Source of the DNA: Silene noctiflora
Lineage: Eukaryota; Streptophyta; Magnoliopsida; Caryophyllales; Caryophyllaceae
Direction: 5' to 3'
NCBI GenBank assembly: GCA_009801015.1
Contig: VHZZ01006119.1
Coordinates: forward strand, 43,094-71,838
DNA length: 28,745 nucleotides
The translations under genes and the position numbers were made by a program. This document shows, one piece after another, positions 10,060 through 19,988 of this stretch (position 1 is the stretch's first letter; each line of letters begins with the position of its first letter). The notes below the pieces were generated by a model, which searched no databases, was not told the DNA's origin, and saw only the letters and a program-made list of their open reading frames with translations.

Positions 10060-11079
10060 TTTTAAGGGGTTTTTTTTATAGTTGATAGGGAAGTTATAAG
10101 CCCATACCATGAGTCCATGACATCTCAAATATCTATTTATGTTTTGCGATGTTCATTTTTCGAAAAAATTGGCCACAAATAGTCCTTTTTTTGTTAAAAA
10201 AATTGCGGATTGACCACATATGTGGCCAATTTTTTGCTCTTTATTTTCGCCTGGAGCTATTGCGATATCTCGTATCGCTTCTTCCGATACTTATACAATA
10301 CTTATACAATACATATCTTCTGAAATTTTGAAGCAGGCAGTTCAAGCTATTGACAGGCTGAATCGTGTCACCTAGTTAAAGCTTAAAAGTAAACCCTAGA
10401 GTTCCACTTAACAATATAGTAAGGGAAGTAGGGTCGAATCCACAAAGAGATGATTATATCTAATAGCTAATTTAGTGATTTAGAGTCTAGACTATTTAAG
10501 GGTAGCCGGTTTGTTGATTGAATTTCTGATTAACTAAAACAAATGAATAAAGAACTAAAAATAAATAATCGAAAACAATGTAAGATAGATAAAAAAGGGA
10601 TCCAGGGTCACCGGGTCACTATGGTCTTTTGTCGGGGTCTCAACAGGTCAAGCGAATGTAATAAATTAATCTTAAGACACACTTAACATCGTTTGACTCG
10701 TCTCAGATCAACTAATGCTCAAGAACAATCGTAACGGGCTCTTGCTATATATTAGGACGTCCTACCGATTACAACAAGTCTATTCTAACCAAAATTTCAC
10801 TTAAGGTCATAATTACTAAGTCAATCAATTAATTTAGCTAAGATTAATTAACGGTCAATTTAATGTTGCAACTAAAATTAAGGTTAATTAGATTGCCTAA
10901 ATTAACCCCTCAATTAGACCATAGATCCCCTTAACCCTATATAATTAACTACGCATAATTAAAGCAACCTCAATGGATACTAGAATGTTGTCAAAATTCC
11001 GACCTCTGCTCTTCAACTCACATCACTCCATACAATATTGTTTAAAACTCCTGCTTTCCAAATTCCTCATGTTGCTGGG
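10060..11079. other. Gene-free repetitive stretch after PRA1
   Basis: No reading frame is supported. Near 10160-10220 there is an inverted repeat around TTGGCCACA/TGTGGCCAA, and at 10290 a short ACTTATACAAT duplication. From about 10375 to 11000 the sequence (CACTTAACAATATAG, GGGTCGAATCCACAAAG, then an AT-rich tract and a GGGATCCAGGGTCACC block) looks like a common type of dispersed non-coding plant repeat. I cannot name the family. Confidence 0.3.
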
Positions 11080-11087
11080 GGTAGCAG

Positions 11088-11605
11088 TAGGGGTGAGCAA
11101 AACCGTATACCCGATACGGTTTTGAAAACCGTATCGGATATAAAATCGCAAAAATCACTATACGGATCCGATACGGTTTAGCCATATATACGGTTTTCGG
11201 GTACCCGGAAAAACCGTGTATACGGAATCCGTATATACGGATACGGTTTNGTAANAAATNCCCAATTAAACATTGTAATTATTCAAGAGCTAATAATTAC
11301 CTATAACATGACCGCCTCTAGTGAAAGACTAATTATTATTTATTGAGATAAGTTACTTAAGAAAAATCTTAAAAAACGTTAGAAGAGTGGGAGTCGAAAG
11401 AGGAACTTTGCATTTTTTAATTTTTTTTATACAAAAACTTCAAACCGTGTCAGAAACCGTATATACGGTTTCATTTTTTCCCGACCCGGATACGATACGG
11501 TTTTATAAAAACCGTATCGTATATACGGAAATCCGTATAACTCAAACCGTATACCGTATCGTATCCGTATTATAAAACCGTATCGTATATTTTTGCTCAC
11601 CCCTA
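11088..11605. mobile_element. Non-autonomous hAT element, 518 bp, with iterated subterminal motifs
   Basis: Perfect 15-bp terminal inverted repeats TAGGGGTGAGCAAAA / TTTTGCTCACCCCTA are flanked by the perfect 8-bp target duplication GGTAGCAG (11080-11087 and 11606-11613), the hallmark of hAT transposition. The first 165 bp hold ten ATACGG/CCGTAT motifs (seven ATACGG, three CCGTAT), and the last 150 bp also hold ten (seven CCGTAT, three ATACGG). The middle of about 200 bp has none. Three ambiguous bases lie at about 11250-11260. It encodes no transposase, so it must be moved in trans. The intact target duplication suggests a fairly recent insertion. Confidence 0.92.
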
Positions 11606-11613
11606 GGTAGCAG

Positions 11614-12410
11614 GGTTGCTGCAGTCAATATGAGTTTGACACCAAGGGAGGAATGTATCACGTTACTGAAATTCCATTTGAAGGTTGCTTGGGATACAAC
11701 TGCAAGCATTTCATGGTTGGTGATTTTGTGTGTGGGAAGTTACAACTCTATAGACTAGCGTTTATTGTTTTGCAGGAAAATGCTAAGCTTTCCCCATAAT
11801 ACTTATTTTTCCTATAGTAGCAAGGCATGGGAGGTTGCCTGCTAGTTAAAACTTCCAGACCACTCGAAGATTCATCCTGTGCTTCACATTTAAGGAAACA
11901 TGGAGGTCATATGACTAGGAATGTGACCATTCACGAGTTAGATGATGTGCAACAACTCATTGAGCGTAATAGAATTCTGTTATTGGCAGAAATTTAGCAA
12001 CAGGACATAAGTAGATTGTTTCTAGTTGGAAGTCATTAGCTTTTGTGAATCTTTACACTTAGCATCTCTCTGGGAATTCTCTTTCAACCTTAACCTTGAT
12101 AACTATTTGATGAAATAGTTAATCACTCAATAAAGCAAGTCTGGTCTCAATTCTTGTTCCTTTGAACCCGTATTGGTTCTGCAATTTTCCCTGATTATGT
12201 CTGGGACTTGTTCTACCAATTTAGCTAATGCAGATTGGAGAGGGAATCCGTGGGGGATGAAACTATGGAACATGATGAAAGTAATGTTTTTTTTTTTTCT
12301 TTTTTCTTTATGGGTAGATAGTACACGTTAGCTTTTAAATGTTTTTGTGAGAGCGTGTAAGATGTGCATATGTTGAGTTCCTATGAATTTCGTTTATACC
12401 ATGAAAACTG

Positions 12411-12458
<48 letters not shown>

Positions 12459-12581
12459 CGTTTTGTTTACGCAACATACTGGCATGGTTATAAAATTTTC
12501 AGTGAAAAAGACCTGGTTTTCAGAACAGCTCTTATTGTGCAGTATTTTCAGTTTTTCACATATGAAATTGATGTATACTTT
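11614..12581 (+). other. Exon-like remains of an unrecognised gene (uncertain)
   Basis: Without the hAT element the flanks join into GGGTAGCAGGGTTGCTGCAG, followed by an open stretch of balanced composition (about 11620-11770, QYEFDTKGGMYHVTEIPFEG). Another open stretch lies at about 11820-11995 (LDDVQQLIERNRILLLAEI). A possible small exon at 12234-12280 sits between ...GCAG and GTAATG. I do not recognise a protein family and could not join these pieces in one frame. They may be a decayed gene, part of an unknown transposon, or chance. A run of 40 T at 12412-12451 follows. Confidence 0.2.
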
Positions 12582-13133
12582 TAGGGTTATTTAACAAGAA
12601 TACTCCAAACTATAGCCTCTCATTTTTAACCGGTAAAATTAGGTTAAAAAGTCAAGTGGGTCCCTTACCACCTATTATCAGTTATCACCCTCACAACCAC
12701 TCGCACTCCATCCTTCTCCTTTCATACCCCATTCTCAACCACCATTCACCACCTGCCACCACCTGCAACTGGCACCATCCCCTACCGTCCACCACTGTTC
12801 ACAACCCTCGCCTCCTCATCTCCCCCGTTTTTTCTATAAAATAAAGGTCACGGCCAACCGTGCCTCACCCTCTTGTCGTCGACCACTATGACTCCGACCT
12901 TGTGCATCCTAAAAGTCTCTTTCAAGGTTAATGAAGAGAGGATCAATGATTGTGCTTCCTTTGGTTTCCTCTTTGACGATTGACGGCTTTGGAAATTTTG
13001 GCTGGAAGAAACTAGGATGGGTCGTCATGGGTGGGTTTTGAGGCTGATGAATAAGTGATTGTGGATGAATAAGGTGGCAGTCGAGGTGTTGGTGATGGTT
13101 TATAGTTTAGAGTATTCATGTTAAATAACCCTA
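12582..13133. mobile_element. Miniature inverted-repeat element, 552 bp
   Basis: Left TAGGGTTATTTAACAAGAAT-ACTCCAAACTATA and right end TATAGTTTAGAGTATTCATG-TTAAATAACCCTA are near-perfect reverse complements over about 33 bp. The flanks are T-rich, so a target duplication is not certain; the GGG-starting TIR could be Mutator-like. The interior is C-rich (CACC and CCACC repeats) with no conserved coding sequence. Confidence 0.7.
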
Positions 13134-13231
13134 TTTTTTATCATGGCTTGTTATTTTTAAAATTTCATTAGGGTGTACTACTGTACTAGGCGTGAGCTCA
13201 TTAGGTTTTGCTCATTTCCTTCTCTTTCTAG

Positions 13232-13381
13232 GGATTTCAGCAGTGATTGCGAAGCTGAAGATATTGATCCTGAAGCTGGAGATGCATGTGTTTCGGTTGG
13301 TTTACGTGATCTGAAGATTACGGAGATATGTGCAAAGGCTGGGGAAGATTGCGTCAGCTTGTGGGATTGTATGTTGTCCTG
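13232..13381 (+). other. Possible 3' exon, acidic peptide, unrecognised
   Basis: After a plausible acceptor (TTCTCTTTCTAG) the frame stays open for 49 codons to TGA, encoding an Asp/Glu-rich segment (DFSSDCEAEDIDPEAGD ...). It could be the last exon of a gene whose earlier parts lie at 11600-12280, but the frames do not join cleanly. Its function is unknown. Confidence 0.2.
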
Positions 13382-13745
13382 ACCATTACTTTGTTATGAT
13401 GAACAGAGGCAATGCACTCTGTTATGAACATCGTTTGTCGAAGGTTATTTTTATTTTCATACCATCCTTTTGGCGACTTTTTCGGTATCTGTATTACTCG
13501 GCCAACTGTCGTGAAGGTGTTCCGGCAGCTGAAACTTCCAGTCAATGTTAATTCCTAACATGTAGATAGCATTGTTAATTTGTTATCCATTGTGCACAGT
13601 GCCACAGGAAGTTTGTTCATATATGCAGGAAAAATAATTGAAACTCGGACTTTGAAATACAATGCAAACATCGAAAACTCTATTGGTAATCTCTTGATCC
13701 ATAAGCCAAGAACAAGAGGGTTTGTTTGCCAGATGCCTTACTAAA

Positions 13746-13927
13746 GGGAAACACTTGTGCGATTCAAACTGATATCCAAGTTATCATAACAATCTTACAA
13801 ATTTTCTTAAAATAATAATCGAACATTATTTTTTCAATAAGAGAAACACTTGTGTGATTCAAACCGATATCCAAATTATCATAACAATCTTACAATTTTC
13901 CTAACATAATAATCGAACATTTTTTTT
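13746..13927. repeat. Two tandem copies of a ~95-bp segment
   Basis: Copies starting GGGAAACACTTGTG (13746) and GAGAAACACTTGTG (13841) share ATCATAACAATCTTACAA and AATAATCGAACATT. Divergence is low (roughly 90 % identity by eye). They lie just downstream of the transporter gene's stop codon, possibly in its terminator region. Confidence 0.85.
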
Positions 13928-14053
13928 GAATAAAACCTTGTCCTGCAATAACCTAGTCATGAATGTAGCACAAACGATATTATAGTTACATGAAGGATAG
14001 CATACGGTTGCCAAAAAAAAAAAAAAAAAAAAAATTACTTGGCATATAAACTA

Positions 14054-16770
14054 TTATACTGCAGCTTCTGGGTGAAGCTTGTCATGATCATAACAATCAG
14101 CAACAACCACATCTGCTCTTTTCTCAACATTCTTATACTTGTATTGCCGTGCCAGCATCACATATACTGATAAATTCAGCACTGCTATAACTGCAAGGAA
14201 CCAATAGAAGTTGTCCAAGCGGCTCGAGTTCATATCCTTGCCAAACCAACTATTTCCGGCCTTACCCGTGACACGAGATATAGTTGCTATAAGCAAACTA
14301 CTAACGAAATTAGCAGCTCCGATGACACTAAGGTAAAGAGCAATTCCTAAGCTCCTCATAGAATCAGGTACTTGGTCGTAGAAATACTCCTGTAATCCGA
14401 CATAGGTGAAACCGTCCGCCACTCCTACAATGACGAATTGTGGTGCTAACCAAAATACACTCATAGAAAGCGAGCTCATATTGGAATCGTTGTCAACAAC
14501 GTTAAGCCTTTTCCGTTCAACCAAAGCTGCCGACATCATTGCTATAATCGAGAAAATCATTCCTAAGCCAATTCTTTCTAGAATTCTGATTCCTCTTTCG
14601 TCATTTCTAGCTCTTCTGACAATAGGAACCAGGATTTTGTCGTAAATTATGACTGTGACTATCATTCCGATGGCTGAAAGGCCGAAGATTGTTGCAGGCG
14701 GGATCATGAAATTGTTGTTAATCCGACGGTCCATTACTGAGGCTTGCTTGATGAAAAATGTAGTTATTTGTGATGAGCAAACAGCAAATGGTACACATGT
14801 TATCCATATAGGGATCATGTTCAGAATAAGCTTTGTTTCTTCTACTTGAGTCACTGTGGCTAATCTCCATGGACTTATCTTTTCTTCTGGAATACCGTTG
14901 TCGGTAATTACGGCTGCTTTGTCCAAGAATCTAAAACCGGCATCAAAATTAATGTTTAGTTAGTATATTATCACTAAACTAGTTGCGCTTCTTTTTTTAT
15001 TAAACATGAATATGAGAAAAACAGAGAAGCATCATACCTAAGCTTGTCGGTATGACAAAGACGCCTCTTACTTTGCGGCTCCATAGGAGGTTCATACAGC
15101 TCACTTGCGCTGTTTGGATAAAGAACCTTTCTCTTTGCAACGGCTGCTACTAACACCTGCAACATCGGCGTTACAAAGCTTCCGCTCGGCTTCCTGTACC
15201 TATAATAAGGTCTTCCAATGATGAATATTACTAAACTTATACTCATGGTGATCATGAGCGTCATATCAGCTGCACCCCAACCAAAGCGGTCTTGGAGATA
15301 CACGATCAATGTAACACCGAGCAGAAGGCCGCTACATAGCCCAAAGTTCCACCAATTGAAGAAAGACATTTTCTTCTTTCTTTCTCCGTCATGATCATCA
15401 TCAAATTGGTCTGCGCCAAAGCTTTCAAGAGACGGTTTATGGCCTCCTGTTCCAATAGAGATCAAGTAGATAGATAGAAAAAACACCACAGCGTGGATCT
15501 CCCTTGTATTCGCGCAGGGCCCTGAATCACATGGCCTCAAGCCTGGTACTAACCTTGACATTGTTAAGAGAGCTAAACCCTGGTAATTAAGTATGCAATA
15601 TGTTAAATCTAGACAAAATATCATCTATATGTCCAATTTCCGCGTCTCATATTTCCTTCTGACACATCGATCACTTGTAATTATAACAAAAAATTTTATA
15701 CATTATATTAAGTAGACTGACAACGTGTCATTGTGTCGAAAGGTAAAGGCGAAGAGACACCATATATATATATATATATATATGAGTAAGTTGTATTTTG
15801 TGTTGCAATTCTTTTACAATATACGGAGTATAATTTAATGTAAGACCGTTATTTACAAAATAGATAATTACCATGATATATATGAGGGATGAGATGAAGA
15901 CGGTGAAGAAGCGACCCAAGTAAGCATCGGCCAAGAATCCACCAAGTAGTGGCATCAAAGTAGTGACACCAGACCAGTAGTTGACACTTTTTGCTGCTGT
16001 TTCAAGATCTTGATGTATGACTTTTGTCAAGTATATCATCAGACTCGTTGCTATACCAAAGTAGCTTAGCCTCTCACTGAACTCTATTGCTGTAATATAT
16101 AGTGCATCATATCGATATCATGTAAGCAAGACGGAATTAACAAGAGTTAGACGACACAGTACTAGATCCCCTGTAAAGCGGTTTTACAAAAACATGATGA
16201 TAGTTGATAAAAGTCACGTTCACGGAGTATTTTAATGAGGCTACTTTTACTTAAGTAAAACAATACAGTACTTGGGTTTTACAAATAATTTAATCTGTGA
16301 TTTTTGTTAGTAGTATAATTACTGTTTGCTATACAGCATGTAACTGTAAAGTACGCAAAGTCTTAGAGGTAAGTGCAACAACACTGAAGTTCATGCCTAG
16401 GGCAACTAATTAATAAATATTGTTTAGTTTCATTGAACATCACTTAAAACAAAGATAGTTGAATAGATACGAGCAATAATCATGTACTCGTATTACATAT
16501 ACGATAAACAAGTTATATGCATGGGGATAACGGTATACAAACAACACATGTACTCAACAGACTTAGGTTGGTCAAAACATATATATAAAAAGGATGAATA
16601 GTAGGTTTACCTATGATGAAAAGAGAAGCTCTCCAAACACCAGTGGAAGCTCTAAGGGGTACCCTACCCTTGTAATCCAAGGAAGAATCGAACACACATT
16701 TTTCATTAACAACATTGTTAATCATCATGTGGTTACCTTTATGATTAGATCTCTCTTCTGCCATTAACAT
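14054..16770 (-). CDS. NRT1/PTR family transporter, NPF5 type
   Basis: There are four exons on the minus strand: 16611-16770, 15872-16089, 15038-15579 and 14054-14930. The GT-AG introns join in frame to 1797 nt, 598 aa, normal for NPF proteins. Visible hallmarks are the proton-coupling ExxER motif (EFSER, residues 56-60), the PTR signature around GFLADAYLGRF (about 104-114), GGHKPSLESFGADQFDD and NWWNFG in exon 3, and the hydrophilic loop between the two six-helix halves (about 270-330). VTQVEETKLILNMIPIW and LQEYFYDQVPDSMRSLG follow in exon 4. The closest family I recall is NPF5.6/5.7. NPF proteins are proton-coupled plasma-membrane or tonoplast carriers of nitrate, peptides or hormones; the substrate here cannot be read. 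Translation may begin at a second ATG (16764, MAEERS) with somewhat better context. Confidence 0.93.
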
Positions 16771-16785
16771 TCACTTCAATCTACT

Positions 16786-16788
<3 letters not shown>

Positions 16789-16850
<62 letters not shown>

Positions 16851-16858
16851 CTGATAGA

Positions 16859-16893
<35 letters not shown>
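16789..16893. repeat. (TA)n microsatellite in the transporter leader
   Basis: About 100 bp of nearly pure TA, with short interruptions around 16840 and 16851-16864, start 19 bp upstream of the first ATG of the transporter and lie between it and its TATA box. A second short TA run is in intron 2 (about 15763-15782). Confidence 0.95.
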
Positions 16894-16895
<2 letters not shown>

Positions 16896-17016
16896 TGTGT
16901 AGTACTTGGTATAGTATAGACGTATAGTATAAGTGTATCTAAAACATAAAATAAGCTGCCTGCGTAATATTAATTATTGGAAAAGATTAGTGAGAATAAT
17001 AGGCATGGCTTTGTGC

Positions 17017-17026
17017 TTTATTTATA
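17017..17026 (-). promoter_or_regulatory. TATA box of the NPF transporter
   Basis: TATAAATAAA on the minus strand, about 247 bp upstream of the first ATG. Transcription would begin near 16985-16995, giving a leader of about 220 nt that contains the (TA)n tract. Confidence 0.5.
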
Positions 17027-17251
17027 GTGGGATTATATTCCATCACCTTCATTTTCCACCTTACCTTAGCTTCTTTTTATTTAATGCTCCATACAGAATT
17101 TTCCCCACTTTATCGCAAATTAACTCCATGTCTTACAACTCTAATTAATTAAACTTGCATTTTTACCTTTTTTTTAAATTATTTTGGGACGCATACAAAA
17201 TGATCATCAACTTTAATCTAATGTATGTAGAAGTTTAATACCAAGTATATA

Positions 17252-17428
17252 CTCCCTCCTAGTCGATCATTTCTTCTCTCTTTCCTTATTCATGTCAATC
17301 GGATTTTCTTCCCTCTTTCCTTTTTTGGAATGTTTTATGTCGTCCAAATTTAATTGCATGTGGGGTAGAGTGTATTGTATGGTCCAAAATCTCAATTCCG
17401 GGGGAAGAAATGATCAACTAGGAGGGAA
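17252..17428. mobile_element. Stowaway MITE, 177 bp
   Basis: The termini CTCCCTCCTAGTCGATCATT and its mirror AATGATCAACTAGGAGGGA, flanked by TA on both sides, are the classic Stowaway (Tc1/mariner-related) signature. The inverted repeats run about 25 bp. It is inserted about 225 bp upstream of the transporter's TATA box. Confidence 0.85.
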
Positions 17429-17520
17429 TATATGTTTTTCGAGTCAAGAAAGTTTAATCTCACCACAAATTTTTTTTATTTTTTTTTTTCTTTTAGTGAA
17501 ATGACTACAAGGATATTACA

Positions 17521-17598
17521 ATTACAATCGATAGAAAGAGGAATTCAGACATGAGACTAATTACAATCGATAGAAAGAGGAATTCAGACATGAGACTT
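17521..17598. repeat. Perfect 38-bp tandem duplication, period 39
   Basis: Two copies beginning ATTACAATCGATAGAAAGAG, identical over 38 bp. Confidence 0.9.
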
Positions 17599-19682
17599 AT
17601 GACGACACTATTATTTAGTATGTACATATCTATCTTAACTATTACGCTAAGAAATATAAAATGTGAAGTTAGTCGGTCTCTCTCAATGGCAATGATTTGA
17701 GTAGAGAATAATTAAGGAGATTCGGCACTACTAAATTGATCGATGTCATTGTCGATTGATCATAAGTATTCCCAATATGATATTGCCAATAAGCATCTTT
17801 CCTACATGCATATGGGTCGTCCCACATCTACTCTTGTTACTGTCTTTCGGATATGACCTATATATGTCAACGGTCAACCATTTTTATCTTTACCGCCTTT
17901 CATTATCATATTAGTGGTCTCCTTTAAAACGGTTATGAGGGAATTTTGATAAACAGTAAAACTAGTTGAACCATTGTGATTACGTTTGACCATAAATTGG
18001 TCACAAAAAAGACGAAATTGGTCCGGACTTACATACCTGGTTTTGCCATGGCTTTACTATTCATGTTGGACGACATGAACAAGCTCTGAGAATATGATTA
18101 TTTATACAAAAATTTCTAATATAATATACCATGTCACCTATGAGGATGTGTTATGTTTATATAATTTAGATTATGTTTGATTATTCATGAGAATAATACA
18201 GAGAATTTCCCCATTTGCAAAAAGTGGGGAAAATGGAGCAGTTTATTTTTTGCAAATTTGTTTGGAACCCTATTCGCTATAGGTTTCGGGGTAACGACCA
18301 CAAAAAATGAAAATGGAAAAGACCAGAAAAAATGGTATGAGTAGAGGGTACAGTATTCCGCCGAAATTACACTAGAACATCCCCCCTTACACTATATGAC
18401 TAATGAGTATATGTATGTATGTATGAATGACTGTCAATTTATTTGAAGTTGGATCCCATACAATCTTAATCACTCAATGTGTGTTTTCAAACATGTTTTT
18501 AATATGCTCACATACTACACCACCTCTTTTTGGTCCAAAAAAAAAATATCCTCATAACATGCAAAAATGCTTCAACCTTCAAACTATTTTTACCCTTTGA
18601 TTAAAATACTCCTCGAAAAGAATATATAAGACTGATTAAAATACTCCTCGAAAAGAATATATAAGACGCAAGAAGTACCGTCTTGTACGGATATCTATAT
18701 AGAACATTAATGTATTGACTGTATGCATACATTGATGCAAGTACGCAACCGTCTCATATTAACTTTCCGACTTTTCAACTTGGCTTATTTATAACAAGTA
18801 TTAGTTGACAATTTCAGACAACATCATGCCTGAAAATTAAAACAGATATCCTCGAAAAATGCATTAAAACAACAAATTCATGTACATGACTTCAATCAAC
18901 AAATCTCGCTCAACTTACTTACAACGTGGAACAAAGCAGTACGAAGATATATTTAGTGAACTAAAGCTCTGAACGACTACCTTATACGCGACCTATTCAC
19001 CTCTCCTAACAACACCGCCTTTTGAAGACTCTTCTGCATCCACAATAAGAGAGATTTTAAAAAGACATTCAAATGTAAGCATCATCAGCAACTAAACCAT
19101 AAATAACAGACATCCAAGAGAAATGAACTAATGAAGAAATCTGATAATTGCAAATAGCAGCTGAGCTAGCTGATGGCATTTGAATCCCATCAACATCAGA
19201 AATACCCTTCCCTTGTGACTGGCTCACTTCACGCCAACATAAAACAAATCATCTAATGACAGTTAGCCCGTCCCATAACAAATTATGTTGGGGTAAACAA
19301 GATGTAGATGCAACCAATCTGTGATAGATCAGGCGATTATCAATAACTTCATCCCAAAAAAATTCCCCATTCGACTCTAGTGATTAACTCATGTCTACTT
19401 TGACCACTAATTTCTCCAAATATAAGGGATATAAAATAAAAATGTCATGTTTGGATTATCAAAACAAATGTCTTCATTATCATTTACAAAAAAAGTTACA
19501 ACTATTGTATATCGTTAGATAATATTGATCATGCTTGTTTAAATAGCTAAATTCAAAAGACTATATAAATTGGATGAAGATTGTACTTGCACTACAAAGA
19601 ATACACAAATTACATCTTATGGCATCTTCAAACTAATATTGAGCAGAAATAAGTGCAAAGTTTAAAAGACCCACCGCCACCG
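17599..19682. other. Intergenic region without recognised gene
   Basis: This AT-rich spacer holds the 5' upstream region of the transporter and the 3' flank of the SUVH gene, which lie on the same strand. It includes a (TATG)n run at about 18410-18425 and a perfect 35-bp tandem duplication at 18598-18667. I see no coding signal in either strand. Confidence 0.5.
18598..18667. repeat. Perfect 35-bp tandem duplication
   Basis: Two exact head-to-tail copies begin TGATTAAAATACTCCTCGAA. Confidence 0.9.
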
Positions 19683-19760
19683 CCAACAACAACAACCACC
19701 ACCACCACCAACAACAACAACACACTCTTACCACTAACATACCCCCAACACAGAGAGACC
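19683..19760 (-). repeat. (TTG)n/(TGG)n tract, possible RTE LINE 3' tail
   Basis: On the minus strand the order is ...GTTAGTGGTAAGAGTGTG followed by TTG and TGG repeats. The same arrangement (TTAGGGATTAAGAATGTG then TTG repeats) ends the RTE remnant at 26158-26200. It may be a severely truncated copy of the same LINE family, or a plain microsatellite. Confidence 0.4.
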
Positions 19761-19988
19761 TTTTTCAAGTGACCCAAAATAATAATTGAATCTGAAATTG
19801 CAACTGCTAATTCGCAACAAAAAGAAGTAAAGCAAAAAGATTAATGAGTCATTTTTTTACTCCATCGTAGTTCAGAACAAAAGAATAATGAGCCTTTGGC
19901 TCCATGGAGATAAAAAAACTCACAAACATTAGAAAAATTATTAAAATCCACGGAACTTACAATGAAAAGGCTGACAAGTATAAGCTCA

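Noticed and set aside
11387-11575. 62-codon plus-strand ORF
   Set aside because: It lies inside the hAT element and is formed by the iterated CCGTAT motifs.
11821-12000. Resemblance of the ERNRILLLAEI stretch to ELF4-like proteins
   Set aside because: Only a few residues agree and the rest of the domain is absent, so a name would be unsupported.
12412-12451. Run of 40 T followed by 7 A as a retroposon tail
   Set aside because: No element body or target duplication can be assigned; a homopolymer of this length is also prone to assembly error.
12656-12844. 62-codon ORF rich in His and Pro
   Set aside because: It lies inside the 552-bp MITE and reflects CACC/CCACC base composition.
14406-14849. 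Plus-strand ORFs of 79 and 66 codons
   Set aside because: They are antisense to exon 4 of the NPF transporter.
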